Shown here: piece by piece, positions 35,362 through 44,543 of the stretch
Numbering within the stretch: position 1 is the stretch's first letter
Layout of the letters: every line of letters starts with the position of its first letter
From: Flavihumibacter soli
GTDB lineage: Bacteria > Bacteroidota > Bacteroidia > Sphingobacteriales > Sphingobacteriaceae
DNA length: 64,000 nucleotides
Reading direction: 5' to 3'
Assembly: GCF_010692725.1 (NCBI RefSeq)
Contig: NZ_JAAFZB010000096.1
Coordinates: 1,116,001 to 1,180,000 of the forward strand
The notes under the pieces: generated by a model
Databases searched by the model: none
What the model saw: only the letters and a program-made list of their open reading frames with translations
Told to the model about the DNA's origin: nothing
Made by a program: the position numbers and the translations under genes

Positions 35362-36549
35362 ATGCCAAGACAGAAATTTTACGATACCGCGGTTAAACCC
35401 GAAAAAGCCATACTTGTAGGAATTATTACCCCGGGAGAATCTGAAGATCAAACGAAAGAATATCTTGACGAACTCGAGTTCCTGGTTGATACAGCCGGCG
35501 GTGAAACGATCCGTTCCTTTACACAAAGAATGCAGCGCCCGGACCGGGCCACCTTTGTCGGCACCGGTAAGCTTGAAGAAATAGGCGCTTTCGTTAAATC
35601 GGAAGAGATCGACATCGTCGTATTCGACGATGAACTATCGCCTTCCCAACTCCGCAATATTGAGAATGAATTACAGGTCAAGATACTCGACCGCAGCAAC
35701 CTGATCCTCGATATCTTCGCGAAACGTGCTCAGACATCACAGGCCAAAACCCAGGTCGAACTTGCACAACTTCAATACCTATTACCCCGGCTGACCCGTT
35801 TGTGGACCCACCTCGAACGCCAGAAGGGTGGTATCGGAATGCGGGGACCGGGTGAGAGCCAGATCGAGACGGACAGGCGATTGATCCTCAACAAAATCTC
35901 GCTGCTGAAGGAAAGATTGAAAGAGATCGATAAGCAGAACGAAACACAACGGAAAAACCGGAACCAGCTGATCAGGGTTGCGCTTGTTGGCTACACAAAC
36001 GTCGGCAAGTCGACCATTATGAATATGATCTCCAAATCGGACGTATTTGCAGAAAACAAGTTGTTTGCCACGCTCGATACCACGGTTCGCAAAGTCGTGA
36101 TCGAAAACCTGCCATTCCTGCTGTCTGACACGGTTGGATTTATCCGAAAACTTCCCCATCACCTGGTTGAATGCTTTAAGTCAACACTTGATGAAGTGCG
36201 CGAGGCAGATATCCTTGTTCATGTAGTGGATATATCTCATGGTAATTTCGAGGACCAGATCAATACGGTTAATGAAACCCTGAAGGAACTGGGAGCGATC
36301 GACAAGCTGATCATTACTGTATTCAATAAGATCGATGCCTATAAGCCTGCAGATTTCGATCCGCAGGATGATGTGCCACCGCCAACTCTTGAAGACTACA
36401 AGAACAGCTGGATGAACAAAAATAATAGTCCGGCAATATTTATTTCCGCACTTAACCGAGAGAACATTGATGAGTTCAGGGCTCTGCTGTATGATAAGGT
36501 TAAAGCGATACACACCCAGCGTTATCCTTACGATAAACTGCTATATTAA
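35362..36549 (+). CDS. hflX: GTPase HflX
   Basis: 395 residues. The HflX N-terminal domain (with the family segment GTGKLEEI and DDELSPSQLRNIE) and coiled linker (around RRLILNKISLLKERLKEID) precede a G domain with VGYTNVGKST (G1), DTVGF (G3) and NKID (G4). HflX binds ribosomes and splits stalled ones under stress. rbfA follows after 66 bases. Confidence 0.97.
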   Translation: MPRQKFYDTAVKPEKAILVGIITPGESEDQTKEYLDELEFLVDTAGGETIRSFTQRMQRPDRATFVGTGKLEEIGAFVKSEEIDIVVFDDELSPSQLRNIENELQVKILDRSNLILDIFAKRAQTSQAKTQVELAQLQYLLPRLTRLWTHLERQKGGIGMRGPGESQIETDRRLILNKISLLKERLKEIDKQNETQRKNRNQLIRVALVGYTNVGKSTIMNMISKSDVFAENKLFATLDTTVRKVVIENLPFLLSDTVGFIRKLPHHLVECFKSTLDEVREADILVHVVDISHGNFEDQINTVNETLKELGAIDKLIITVFNKIDAYKPADFDPQDDVPPPTLEDYKNSWMNKNNSPAIFISALNRENIDEFRALLYDKVKAIHTQRYPYDKLLY

Positions 36550-36578
36550 TTAAACCCGCAATTCCTTTAATGCTTTTT

Positions 36579-36591
36579 ACGTATTATACGT
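36579..36591. promoter_or_regulatory. Small palindrome ahead of rbfA
   Basis: ACGTAT-T-ATACGT is a perfect 13-base palindrome 24 bases before the rbfA ATG. It could be an operator half-site pair or chance; no regulator is known. Confidence 0.3.
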
Positions 36592-36615
36592 GTTAAAGAA
36601 ATTCAGCTCATAACC

Positions 36616-36993
36616 ATGGAAAGTAAACGACAACAAAAATTTGCAGGAGTCATACAAAAAGATCTTGCCGAAATATTTCAACGCGAAGGAATGAACTATC
36701 TTCCCGGGACTATGGTGACTGTAACGAAGGTCCGGGTGTCACCGGATCTTGCCTTAGCCAGGGTCTACCTGAGTTTTTTCAATGCAGCCAATAAGGACCT
36801 GTCCATCAACACGATTAAATCGCACGCCGGCGAGATCAGGTATAAACTCGGCTCACGAATCAAGGATCAGGCGCGCATCGTTCCCCAGCTCGACTTCTTC
36901 ATTGACGACACCAGTGAATACGTTGAACGTATGGATAAGATCTTCGATAAGATAAGTAAAGAACCCCGCCAGCCCGAGCAACCGGAAGAATAG
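36616..36993 (+). CDS. rbfA: 30S ribosome-binding factor RbfA
   Basis: 125 residues with the KH-like fold: RQQKFAGVIQKDLAEIFQRE, the central VTVTKVRVSPDLALARVYLSF split by the conserved VSPD, and PQLDFFIDDT. RbfA matures the 5' end of 16S rRNA. It is followed 5 bases on by the hemolysin III gene. Confidence 0.95.
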   Translation: MESKRQQKFAGVIQKDLAEIFQREGMNYLPGTMVTVTKVRVSPDLALARVYLSFFNAANKDLSINTIKSHAGEIRYKLGSRIKDQARIVPQLDFFIDDTSEYVERMDKIFDKISKEPRQPEQPEE

Positions 36994-36998
36994 ATTGA

Positions 36999-37628
36999 AT
37001 GAGGGCTATCCGCGAACCTGTTAATTTCTTTACTCACGCAATCCCCGCCTTGCTGGTGATACCGGCGTGCAAGACATTGCTGGATATGTCTGATACGCCA
37101 ACCGAAACAACAGCTGCCTGGGTTTATGGAATCTGCTCGTTTTTACTGTTCACCATAAGCGCCATTTATCATGGGTATCCGAATAATGAGCATAGCGTTC
37201 GCTTCTGGCAGAAGTTCGATCATTGCTGTATTTATCTAATGATCGCCGGCTCCTATACTCCCGTTTCATTACTGGTGTTTGACGGATGGATCCGCTGGGG
37301 CTTGTTTGGTGTCGTTTGGCTGATAGCAACTACCGGATGCCTCCTGAAGATATTCAACAGGCTGCAGCATAAAGGCGTTTCGCTGGCCATTTACATCGCT
37401 ATGGGAGCGCTCATTGTACCTTTGATGAGTAACATGGTTGAAAGGCTTCCATTTACCGCCGTCGGCCTGATGCTCCTCGGCGGACTATTCTATGTCGGCG
37501 GAACATTTTTTTATTACCAGGACAAGCCGCTCAATCGTTATGTCCATACCCACGAGATCTGGCACTTGTTTGTTATTGCCGGCGCTGCTGCTCATTACAT
37601 TTTCAACTATCAGTACCTGTTCTCATGA
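36999..37628 (+). CDS. Hemolysin III/PAQR family membrane protein
   Basis: 209 residues and seven membrane helices. The metal-site motifs of the PAQR/CREST superfamily are present: ISAIYHGYPN, FDHCCIYLMIAGSYTPV and HEIWHLFVIAGAAAHY. Relatives include YqfA and Bacillus hemolysin III; some may be metal-dependent lipid hydrolases. It overlaps the M23 peptidase gene by four bases (ATGA). Confidence 0.92.
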   Translation: MRAIREPVNFFTHAIPALLVIPACKTLLDMSDTPTETTAAWVYGICSFLLFTISAIYHGYPNNEHSVRFWQKFDHCCIYLMIAGSYTPVSLLVFDGWIRWGLFGVVWLIATTGCLLKIFNRLQHKGVSLAIYIAMGALIVPLMSNMVERLPFTAVGLMLLGGLFYVGGTFFYYQDKPLNRYVHTHEIWHLFVIAGAAAHYIFNYQYLFS

Positions 37629-38335
37629 ACGCTGCCAAAACCGCTTTATTAAAAGAATATATCCTGACCCATTCTCATGAATTTGGGAGTGTAGTTGATT
37701 ACGATACCGATACCGACCGCCTCTCGGCATTCGACTTCACGGCGGGAAATAAAACGCTCAGCGCCGAAACCATTGCCGATACAGAACTTTTTTCAGAATG
37801 GGTAAACGAAAGGCTTAAAGCAGATAAAAGCCGGTACGGTGTGGGTGGTTATGGTGAACACCGAACACTGTATGCGCGTAGTGGCTTGTTCGATACTATT
37901 TCCGAGCCAAGGCGCCTCCATCTCGGCATTGACATCTGGGGGCCGGCCGGAACAGCCGTTTACAACCCCATGGACGGGCGAGTCCACAGCTTCCGGTTCA
38001 ACGACAATTTTGGCGATTATGGGGCGACTATCATCCTGGAACACCAGATCGGAGATGTTCATATCCATAGCCTTTATGGCCATTTAAATCTGAAAAGCCT
38101 GGAAGGATTGAAGGAAGGGCAGATCGTTCCGAAAGGCAAAAAATTTGCAGAATTCGGCAATCCGCTTGAAAATGGACACTGGCCCCCGCATCTGCATTTT
38201 CAACTGATCTTTGATATGCAGGAAAAAAGAGGCGATTACCCCGGCGTCTGCAGTTATTCCCAAAGAGAGCAATACCTGAATAATTGCCCGGATCCCAATG
38301 ATATTCTGCGCTTTACATTCAATAATTCGCATTAA
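37625..38335 (+). CDS. M23-family metallopeptidase (LytM domain) without visible signal
   Basis: 236 residues. The LytM zinc motifs are complete: HLGIDIWG (HxxxD) and HLHFQL (HxH), with SLYGHL between. Such enzymes cut peptidoglycan cross-links. No signal peptide or membrane segment is evident at the N-terminus (MNAAKTALLKEYILTH), so export or the true substrate is unclear. It is translationally coupled to the hemolysin III gene. Confidence 0.9.
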   Translation: MNAAKTALLKEYILTHSHEFGSVVDYDTDTDRLSAFDFTAGNKTLSAETIADTELFSEWVNERLKADKSRYGVGGYGEHRTLYARSGLFDTISEPRRLHLGIDIWGPAGTAVYNPMDGRVHSFRFNDNFGDYGATIILEHQIGDVHIHSLYGHLNLKSLEGLKEGQIVPKGKKFAEFGNPLENGHWPPHLHFQLIFDMQEKRGDYPGVCSYSQREQYLNNCPDPNDILRFTFNNSH

Positions 38336-38352
38336 AATGCGTTAATTTAGGA

Positions 38353-39018
38353 ATGCTAATTATCTCGTTACTGATAACGCTTATCCATATTACCGGATTT
38401 ATGCAAGATCCCCAGCCCTCTTTCAAGGGCGGTGAGAGAAACCTTTATTCATTTATAAAAAATCACCAGATCTATCCTGAATACTCCAAATCAAATTGCC
38501 TTCAGGGTACGGTTCACGTTAGTTTCAAACTTGGCTCCAGCGGTAATATTTACAGTTCAGAAGTCCAGAAAGGTTTTGGAACTGATCTGGACGACGAGGC
38601 TTTACGAATCATCAGGCTAAGTTCAGGCCGGTGGATAGTCCCTTCCGGATATGACACCACAACCGCGCTGGTGCTTCCCATTAACTTCTCCCTGAAAGAT
38701 TACGATTGTGAAAATCGCAATAGAGATGAGATCAATGCTGCGCTCGCTGCCTACAAGGCCCGCACCGACCTGACCAAAGCGATCTACAATTACTATGATA
38801 AAAAGGCGGCCGGTGAAGCAGTTTTGGAGGAAGAAATCGGAATTCTTCAACTTAAGGCGCAGCTCGGCTATAACGAGAAATATATTGACCGTCTGTACAA
38901 ACAGGCTCTGCGAAAGTTAAAACAGGGTGATCTTGAAAGCGGCTGTGAAGATCTTCACACGATCCGCCGCCTTGGAAGCGACATAGCAGATAAGAGCATA
39001 GAAGAGAATTGTCGGTAA
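38353..39018 (+). CDS. TonB C-terminal-domain protein
   Basis: 221 residues. A short hydrophobic N-terminus (signal or anchor, about 1-17) is followed by a TonB_C-like domain with SFKGGERNLYSFIKNHQIYP, GTVHVSFKLGSSGNI and the later LPINFSL. The last 100 residues are charged helices without TonB features (from about 122). There is no proline-rich bridge, so it is probably a periplasmic TonB-C relative rather than an energy transducer. Confidence 0.75.
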   Translation: MLIISLLITLIHITGFMQDPQPSFKGGERNLYSFIKNHQIYPEYSKSNCLQGTVHVSFKLGSSGNIYSSEVQKGFGTDLDDEALRIIRLSSGRWIVPSGYDTTTALVLPINFSLKDYDCENRNRDEINAALAAYKARTDLTKAIYNYYDKKAAGEAVLEEEIGILQLKAQLGYNEKYIDRLYKQALRKLKQGDLESGCEDLHTIRRLGSDIADKSIEENCR

Positions 39019-39095
39019 CTATGGCCCTGCAGAAGTAATAGACTGCATTTCGGTTATCACTCACGAAGGCGTCGGGAAAAACCTATTTTAGCTGC

Positions 39096-39503
39096 ATGAA
39101 GAACACCCTGCGCTTTTTTGCTTTCCTAGATATGCTGAGCTTTCTCCTTTTAAGCGAACAGGTGGTCCACATTTTGGTCAATATCGGGAATCTGCCGCCT
39201 GAAACGCTCTCTGCTATCCGAGTTGTTCTTCTAGTAATTATGTACCTGCTTTTGCTGGTCTCAGCTTATTACCTGGTCCGAATTAAAAAACAGGGATTGA
39301 TTGTCTATTATATACAATTCCCCATGCGCCTCTTAGTATGGGTCTTTTCGTTTGGCTTCATAACCTTAACGAGCCAGTATTTCAGCAACCCACTGGTATT
39401 TGACTGGCTGTTTCGAATCGCCATTATCCTGGAGTTTTTCAGACTGTATTACACCATACAGATTCACAGAAGATATTTTCGGGGAATGAGAAGGCCCGGC
39501 TGA
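39096..39503 (+). CDS. Small integral membrane protein, unknown function
   Basis: 135 residues with four hydrophobic segments (about 7-30, 42-64, 75-95 and 102-120) and basic loops. No recognised family motif. TATTTTAG ends 5 bases before the ATG and is one base off the -7 box, suggesting a leaderless or very short leader transcript. Confidence 0.65.
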   Translation: MKNTLRFFAFLDMLSFLLLSEQVVHILVNIGNLPPETLSAIRVVLLVIMYLLLLVSAYYLVRIKKQGLIVYYIQFPMRLLVWVFSFGFITLTSQYFSNPLVFDWLFRIAIILEFFRLYYTIQIHRRYFRGMRRPG

Positions 39504-39624
39504 TCATTTCAATTAATTGCGTCTTCCATATCAAAAAATCCGCCGGGAGAATATCACTAAAATTACTTCCTTTTCATAGAATTTAAGCTGCCGTACTTTA
39601 GGACTGGCTTAGGTCTTCTTTAGG

Positions 39625-39651
39625 TTAGTCCACTAAATTAGCGGACTAACT
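39625..39651. repeat. 27-base near-perfect palindrome
   Basis: GTTAGTCC-A-CTAA-A-TTAG-C-GGACTAAC is symmetric except for one opposing A and C. No T-run follows. It could be an operator, a transposon scar or a folded RNA element. Confidence 0.55.
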
Positions 39652-39713
39652 ACTAGATGACCCGAACAAGACCTATCCAAAGTGTCCGCAAAAAGGCCTT
39701 TGTCTCGTCCTGA

Positions 39714-39863
39714 TATAGCTATATACCATTAGTCGATAATAGATGGGGTTTGAATTTACGCAATGATCCTGCTGATAAGCGGTTTTATAACTACATTGAC
39801 GGCAAATGGGTCGGATTTTCAGGGGTTGACAAAGCCGGCGCAGCCATTTCTACAGCATGCTGA
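39714..39863 (+). pseudogene. Possible 3' remnant of a lost gene
   Basis: The frame between two stops has no ATG, yet the translation has natural composition, including NRWGLNLRNDPADKRFYNY and DGKWVGFSG, and ends 13 bases before the SGNH hydrolase start. It may be the tail of a truncated gene once in front of the hydrolase. The alternative is chance. Confidence 0.25.
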
Positions 39864-39876
39864 GGTTTAACAACTT

Positions 39877-41088
39877 ATGAAAAAACTACTCACCCTTAAT
39901 TTAATTTTTACTGTAGCCTTCGCCTACGGACAAACAAATTTGCCTAACGGATCCAGGACACTTTCTGCAGAATCGTTGCCTGCTAGCGGCAGAGGAGGCT
40001 CTACCCCAGCCGCAGCAATGGCTGTTATACCCAACGCAGCCAATGTGATTATGTCGGGCGATAGTTATACAGTTGGCGGCGCAGGCCCAACAAGCATTAA
40101 TAATTCACACCCGCATATTTTAAAAAGCAGGCACAACTTCAGTTTAAATAACCTTGCTCAGAATGCCACAGGAGTTTTTCAAGCTGTTAAAAACCTATAT
40201 GCCAATACGCCTGGTATCCCTACGGCTGACGCTTTCTTCTTTATGTCAGGGTTCAATGACCTCCGTAGAGGCGGCGGAGGCAGTCCAACTTTAGAAAAGA
40301 TTAAGGGTGCGGCAAGGGTTTACCTTGCAAACGCTTTTGCTAAAAGTGTAACGATAGCTAATGATGCAGCGGTAACGAAGTCTGGAACCTGGACTACCAC
40401 AAGTACCGCAACTTTTCCCGCTAAAGCAATTCAACAGTACACTAATTCGATTGTTTATTCATCTGTAGTCGGATCAACACTCACGTACACGTTTACAGGG
40501 GATAATATGTTTGTCAGTATTTTGGGCGTGGACGGGAACACGGGTTTCACAGGGGGGACTGTTACGATTACCGTTGATGGTGTTCTTAAAGAAACGTTTA
40601 TCACACAGGGTAAATCAGACGGCTTTAAGGATGCTTTCGGGAGTACGAATCAGTTTTCACCAAACGGTGTGTACATAAAGGGTTTAAGCGGTGGTTCACA
40701 TACCTGTGTACTAGCGGTGTCTGAACTGCCGGCAGGCGGCACCGTGTATGTTGATTACTTTGGGACATTAGAAACGCCTATCAAAAGTAAGCCTGTATTA
40801 GTAGGTAATTACCCTTACATGACTACTGTCGCATACTCTCTGGCGCCACCTTACAACAATGCGAGCAATATCGTAATGGATGCCGGCAACGCAGCCTTAG
40901 AAAGTGTTATAAATGAGTTTCCGTATTACCCTGTTTACCTGGCAGATGTTAACGCTGTATTCAATACAGCTATCCACATTGCCGGCGATCGCATTCACCC
41001 GAATGATGCTGGCGCAATGGTAATAGCAGATGCGTTTAGTGCGTTGATCACACCATCCGTAACTACTTCGAAGAAAGGCCCTAAATGA
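39877..41088 (+). CDS. Secreted SGNH-type hydrolase
   Basis: 403 residues with a signal peptide (cleavage after about AYGQ). SGNH blocks are in order: IMSGDSYTVGG (catalytic S63), MSGFNDLRRG (block III) and DRIHPND (D371, H374). A beta-rich insert of about 150 residues (roughly 155-300) lies between the last two blocks and resembles a jelly-roll binding module. It probably deacylates a carbohydrate or lipid outside the cytoplasm. The stop overlaps the convergent DUF1501 gene by 8 bases. Confidence 0.8.
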   Translation: MKKLLTLNLIFTVAFAYGQTNLPNGSRTLSAESLPASGRGGSTPAAAMAVIPNAANVIMSGDSYTVGGAGPTSINNSHPHILKSRHNFSLNNLAQNATGVFQAVKNLYANTPGIPTADAFFFMSGFNDLRRGGGGSPTLEKIKGAARVYLANAFAKSVTIANDAAVTKSGTWTTTSTATFPAKAIQQYTNSIVYSSVVGSTLTYTFTGDNMFVSILGVDGNTGFTGGTVTITVDGVLKETFITQGKSDGFKDAFGSTNQFSPNGVYIKGLSGGSHTCVLAVSELPAGGTVYVDYFGTLETPIKSKPVLVGNYPYMTTVAYSLAPPYNNASNIVMDAGNAALESVINEFPYYPVYLADVNAVFNTAIHIAGDRIHPNDAGAMVIADAFSALITPSVTTSKKGPK

Positions 41089-42280
41089 AATCGAGCCGGC
41101 TGAATTTCCTGTTTAAAATTTCGCTGTTATTTACATCCAGCCACTTATCAAGGATGCTCGCATAAACTTCACGAAAGTCGATGCTATGCTTCAGGTCGCC
41201 ATCACTAAGATTCGCCAAGTCGGGTGCTTCATTGTAAATTCCCGCTTTTTTAAGCTTACCCCCAAAGACGAAAAGATTATTAGCTGTGCCATGATCGGTT
41301 CCGTTACTGGCGTTCTGTTCCACCCGGCGACCGAACTCCGAAAAAGTCATGACCAATGTATCATCTAAACGTCCGGACTTCTTCAGATCCCCGATGAAGG
41401 CAGCTACTCCCTCTGCATATTGTTTCAGAAGCCGCCCTTGCTGCACCTTTTGCCCCACATGGGTATCAAAGCCGCTGAGCGAAACATAATATACCCTGGT
41501 GTTCAGTCCGGAGTTTATAAACTTGGCTACTGTTCTCAACTGACTGGCAAAAGCTGTTTGCGGATAGATCGCCGTACTTTTGTAGGTGCGGGACGTTTTC
41601 TCAATATGTGCGGCAGACGATGCAGTTTCGATCATCGTCTTATACAGGTACCCCAGGTTATCCTCAGTTAAGTTCTGGTCATGGTGATCCAGGACATCCC
41701 TGAAGAACGGCTCCCGGGTATTGCGATATAATTGCCCGGGATCCTTCAGCGCAATCCCTTTCCTGTTAATACCTTTCATAGCCAGCGACAAGGAATCATC
41801 GACCTCCAGGGCTGTATATGATTGCTGACAGGTGCTGCAACTTGAATCCAGGTACCGGCCTATCCAGCCGGTCGAAAGAAACTGGTCAGCGTCGCTCGCG
41901 GTTTGCCAGATATCCATAGACCGGAAATGAGACCGATCCGGGTTGGGATATCCTACACTGTTGATAATGCTCATCCATCCCTGGTCGTAAATATCCTTCA
42001 AAGCTGACATCGCCGGATTCAAACCCTGGATATCGTTTAACCTGATAATCTGTTCGCGCGGTATGGCTATAGTCTTACGGTTCTCGTAATAGGCATCCAT
42101 ACCGTAAGGAACGATTGTATTAAGGCCGTCATTACCGCCGGAAAGCTGAATGACGACCAAACTTTTGTAACCTGAAAGCTGATCCAGAGCCATGGCCTCA
42201 AAGGGCTTCAGAAAGGAAGGGATCAGGACAGCACCAGCCGATGCCAGGGTGGAGGATTTAATAAAGTCTCTTCTTTTCAT
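41081..42280 (-). CDS. DUF1501 family Tat-exported protein
   Basis: 399 residues. The N-terminus is a twin-arginine signal (MKRRDFIKSSTLASAG, then a hydrophobic stretch). The body has the DUF1501 marks IQLSGGNDGLNTIVPYG, YVSLSGFDTHVGQ and FSEFGRRVEQNASNGTDHG, a fold related to alkaline phosphatase/sulfatase. No reaction is proven. It starts 1 base after the DUF1800 stop, and the pair is a common unit in Bacteroidota and Planctomycetota. Confidence 0.93.
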   Translation of the reverse strand: MKRRDFIKSSTLASAGAVLIPSFLKPFEAMALDQLSGYKSLVVIQLSGGNDGLNTIVPYGMDAYYENRKTIAIPREQIIRLNDIQGLNPAMSALKDIYDQGWMSIINSVGYPNPDRSHFRSMDIWQTASDADQFLSTGWIGRYLDSSCSTCQQSYTALEVDDSLSLAMKGINRKGIALKDPGQLYRNTREPFFRDVLDHHDQNLTEDNLGYLYKTMIETASSAAHIEKTSRTYKSTAIYPQTAFASQLRTVAKFINSGLNTRVYYVSLSGFDTHVGQKVQQGRLLKQYAEGVAAFIGDLKKSGRLDDTLVMTFSEFGRRVEQNASNGTDHGTANNLFVFGGKLKKAGIYNEAPDLANLSDGDLKHSIDFREVYASILDKWLDVNNSEILNRKFSRLDFI

Positions 42281-42281
42281 A

Positions 42282-43679
42282 TTAACACATTTGATATTCC
42301 GGAAGGCTTAGCAGTTCCAGTACTTCACTTTTTGTTACCTGGGTAGAAACGACAGCTTTCAGAAAAGTGGAGCTCACAGCCGGCTGAAGAAGAAATGCGG
42401 CCAGGTCATCCAAGGGCAAATTTCCAGGTAATCCCTTTAAAAATCTGTTCCAGTCTGGCGATGACATTACCTGCCTCTGTACCACCTGCTTTTTAATCAT
42501 CATGAGGGAAGTCAATGCCTCGTCCTCAATATCCGATTTTTCGTCAAACTCAATTATCCCGCCATTGAGTAGTAACGACGGTAATTTTAAGCGGATCATC
42601 AGCGATGAACTGTCAATCCAGCTTTTACCTCCGGGCCAGCCCGCTACGTTTGGCGGATAAAACAGTACCTGCCCCAGTGCTCCCTGAAACTTTATCAATA
42701 TTTCCGGATTGTCGTATCGCACCTTAAACTCCCGGTTGATACCGACGATCAGTTCTACCGGTGATTTGATCTTCGTGCCGATAACGCCGGAATCGTAAAA
42801 CCAGTCGGCAGTTAGAATTTCTTTGACCAATGCCGAAATATTGTAGCCGGACCTGTAAAAATGGTCTCCCAATTCCTTAACCTTTGATTCATCAACTGAA
42901 TCGCTCACCAGGAAGACATAAAGTTTCCTGGCAATGAACCGGGCAGCCTCCGGCCTTTCTAAAATGCTGTCAATAATATCTGTCCCATCAAAATTCCCTG
43001 TTTTACCAAAGAACCTTTTTTCACCTTCGTCGTGAAGCATGGGCCGGAATTGAAAGTCACCCTTAGAATTATAACCCCAGCCGGTAAAAGCCCGGGCCGC
43101 CTCCCTGATATCAGTCTCGGTATACTGCCCCCTGCCGAGAGTAAACAGCTCCATGAGTTCGCGCGCAAAATTTTCATTCGGTTTACCCTTTCGATTTTGC
43201 TGGTTATTTAAGAACTGCAACATGGCAGGCGAACGGGAAACTTCCAGCAATAAGCTTTTAAAGTTGCCCAAGGCATTCTTCCTTTGAATATTATTCAACT
43301 GCTGCAGAAATGCCGCGTTATTTGATCTGCATGCAAAGTGCCCATGCCAGAAAAGCGTTAGCTTTTCCCGAAGCCGGGCTGGCGATCCGGACATTCTATG
43401 CAGCCATGCAGTGTTGAGCATGCGAACCTTCTGTCTTGAATTTCGAAGCTGCATCTTCTTCTCATCTGCTGTCAATTGTGAGAAAGGTCTGGCCGGCTGG
43501 TCTGTTGAGCTAATGCCCGGCAAAGTCAGCGCCTCGTATTGGGCTGATGCTTCGAAAAGATCGTCTACTGCACGCCTGACAGGCAGCGCTTTTATTTTTT
43601 GAAGATCAACGTAATCAATGCCAAATGCGGCTCTCGAATATAGGTGCTTGATCTGATTGAGATTATTAGCCGCGGTCAT
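42282..43679 (-). CDS. DUF1800 family protein
   Basis: 465 residues. The family blocks LNQIKHLYSRAAFG, LTLFWHGHFACRS, NENFARELMELFTLG and YPPNVAGWPGGKSWIDSS are all present. No signal peptide is seen at the N-terminus, unlike its partner DUF1501, which has a Tat signal. Function is unknown. It lies directly upstream of DUF1501 in a two-gene operon. Confidence 0.93.
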   Translation of the reverse strand: MTAANNLNQIKHLYSRAAFGIDYVDLQKIKALPVRRAVDDLFEASAQYEALTLPGISSTDQPARPFSQLTADEKKMQLRNSRQKVRMLNTAWLHRMSGSPARLREKLTLFWHGHFACRSNNAAFLQQLNNIQRKNALGNFKSLLLEVSRSPAMLQFLNNQQNRKGKPNENFARELMELFTLGRGQYTETDIREAARAFTGWGYNSKGDFQFRPMLHDEGEKRFFGKTGNFDGTDIIDSILERPEAARFIARKLYVFLVSDSVDESKVKELGDHFYRSGYNISALVKEILTADWFYDSGVIGTKIKSPVELIVGINREFKVRYDNPEILIKFQGALGQVLFYPPNVAGWPGGKSWIDSSSLMIRLKLPSLLLNGGIIEFDEKSDIEDEALTSLMMIKKQVVQRQVMSSPDWNRFLKGLPGNLPLDDLAAFLLQPAVSSTFLKAVVSTQVTKSEVLELLSLPEYQMC

Positions 43680-43843
43680 ACAGAAGATTTGGTGGTAAGA
43701 CTCAAAACGTAATTGAAGGTTTAAAGATCACATCAGCCGGCAAGTGCCGCTAAATTTAAATTTATTACGGACAATTCAGAATTCTTATCCTAATTTGAAC
43801 TTGGCGCTGAAACGCACATTTTATTATTCAATAAAATACCGGT

Positions 43844-44482
43844 TTGATCTATAGTTTAGAAAAAGACAATATCTGGTTTCCTGATCCGGCACTTGCCGAC
43901 GACGATGGACTACTTGCTGTTGGGGGCGACCTGTCTGTTGAACGGCTAATGCTGGCTTACAAGCATGGAATCTTCCCATGGTTTTCTGACGATACCCCAA
44001 TTCTCTGGTACTCGCCGCACGACAGGTTTGTTTTGTTCCCGGAAAAAATCAAGATTTCTTCCAGTATGAAACAGCTTATGCGTCGCGGAGAGTTTGAGAT
44101 CACATCGGATCAAAATTTTGAGGAAGTCATTGCGGCCTGCTCGGAGATAGAACGAGCGGAGCAACCCGGCACATGGATCACTGACGATATGAGAATGGCG
44201 TACATTCGTCTTCACAGGATGGGCTTTGCCCATTCGCTGGAAGTGTGGCAGAAGGAAAAGCTGGTCGGTGGACTATATGGCGTCATTATTAACCGTGTTT
44301 TTTGCGGAGAAAGCATGTTCAGCAAGGTGAGCAATGCTTCAAAAGCAGCCCTGGTCTCACTGTGCACAAACTTCGACTTTCAGATGATCGATTGCCAGAT
44401 GCACACCCCACATCTTGAAAGCATGGGGGCTGAATATATCACCAGAGAAAAGTATCTGGAGCTCCTTTCAAAAAAATTTTAG
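43844..44482 (+). CDS. aat: Leucyl/phenylalanyl-tRNA-protein transferase
   Basis: 212 residues. DGLLAVGGDLSVERLMLAYKHGIFPW is the family opening (GLLAVGGDL, YKHGIFPW), with WYSPHDRFVLFPE, GTWITDDMR and GGLYGVIINRVFCGESMFS. The enzyme adds Leu or Phe to N-terminal Arg or Lys, marking proteins for ClpAP-type degradation. The start is a TTG: an in-frame stop lies four codons upstream and no ATG fits. Confidence 0.95.
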   Translation: MIYSLEKDNIWFPDPALADDDGLLAVGGDLSVERLMLAYKHGIFPWFSDDTPILWYSPHDRFVLFPEKIKISSSMKQLMRRGEFEITSDQNFEEVIAACSEIERAEQPGTWITDDMRMAYIRLHRMGFAHSLEVWQKEKLVGGLYGVIINRVFCGESMFSKVSNASKAALVSLCTNFDFQMIDCQMHTPHLESMGAEYITREKYLELLSKKF

Positions 44483-44543
44483 CGGGAAATTGATTTACTT
44501 GTAAACGCTCATACCTTTAAACTTAAACCAGAACGCCTGACCA

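Larger units (their letters stand above)
39504..39876. other. Intergenic region with a palindrome and a possible gene remnant
   Basis: No complete gene is seen. It contains a 27-base palindrome (39625-39651) and a 49-codon open stretch without ATG (39714-39863) that reads like protein, both described separately. Confidence 0.6.
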
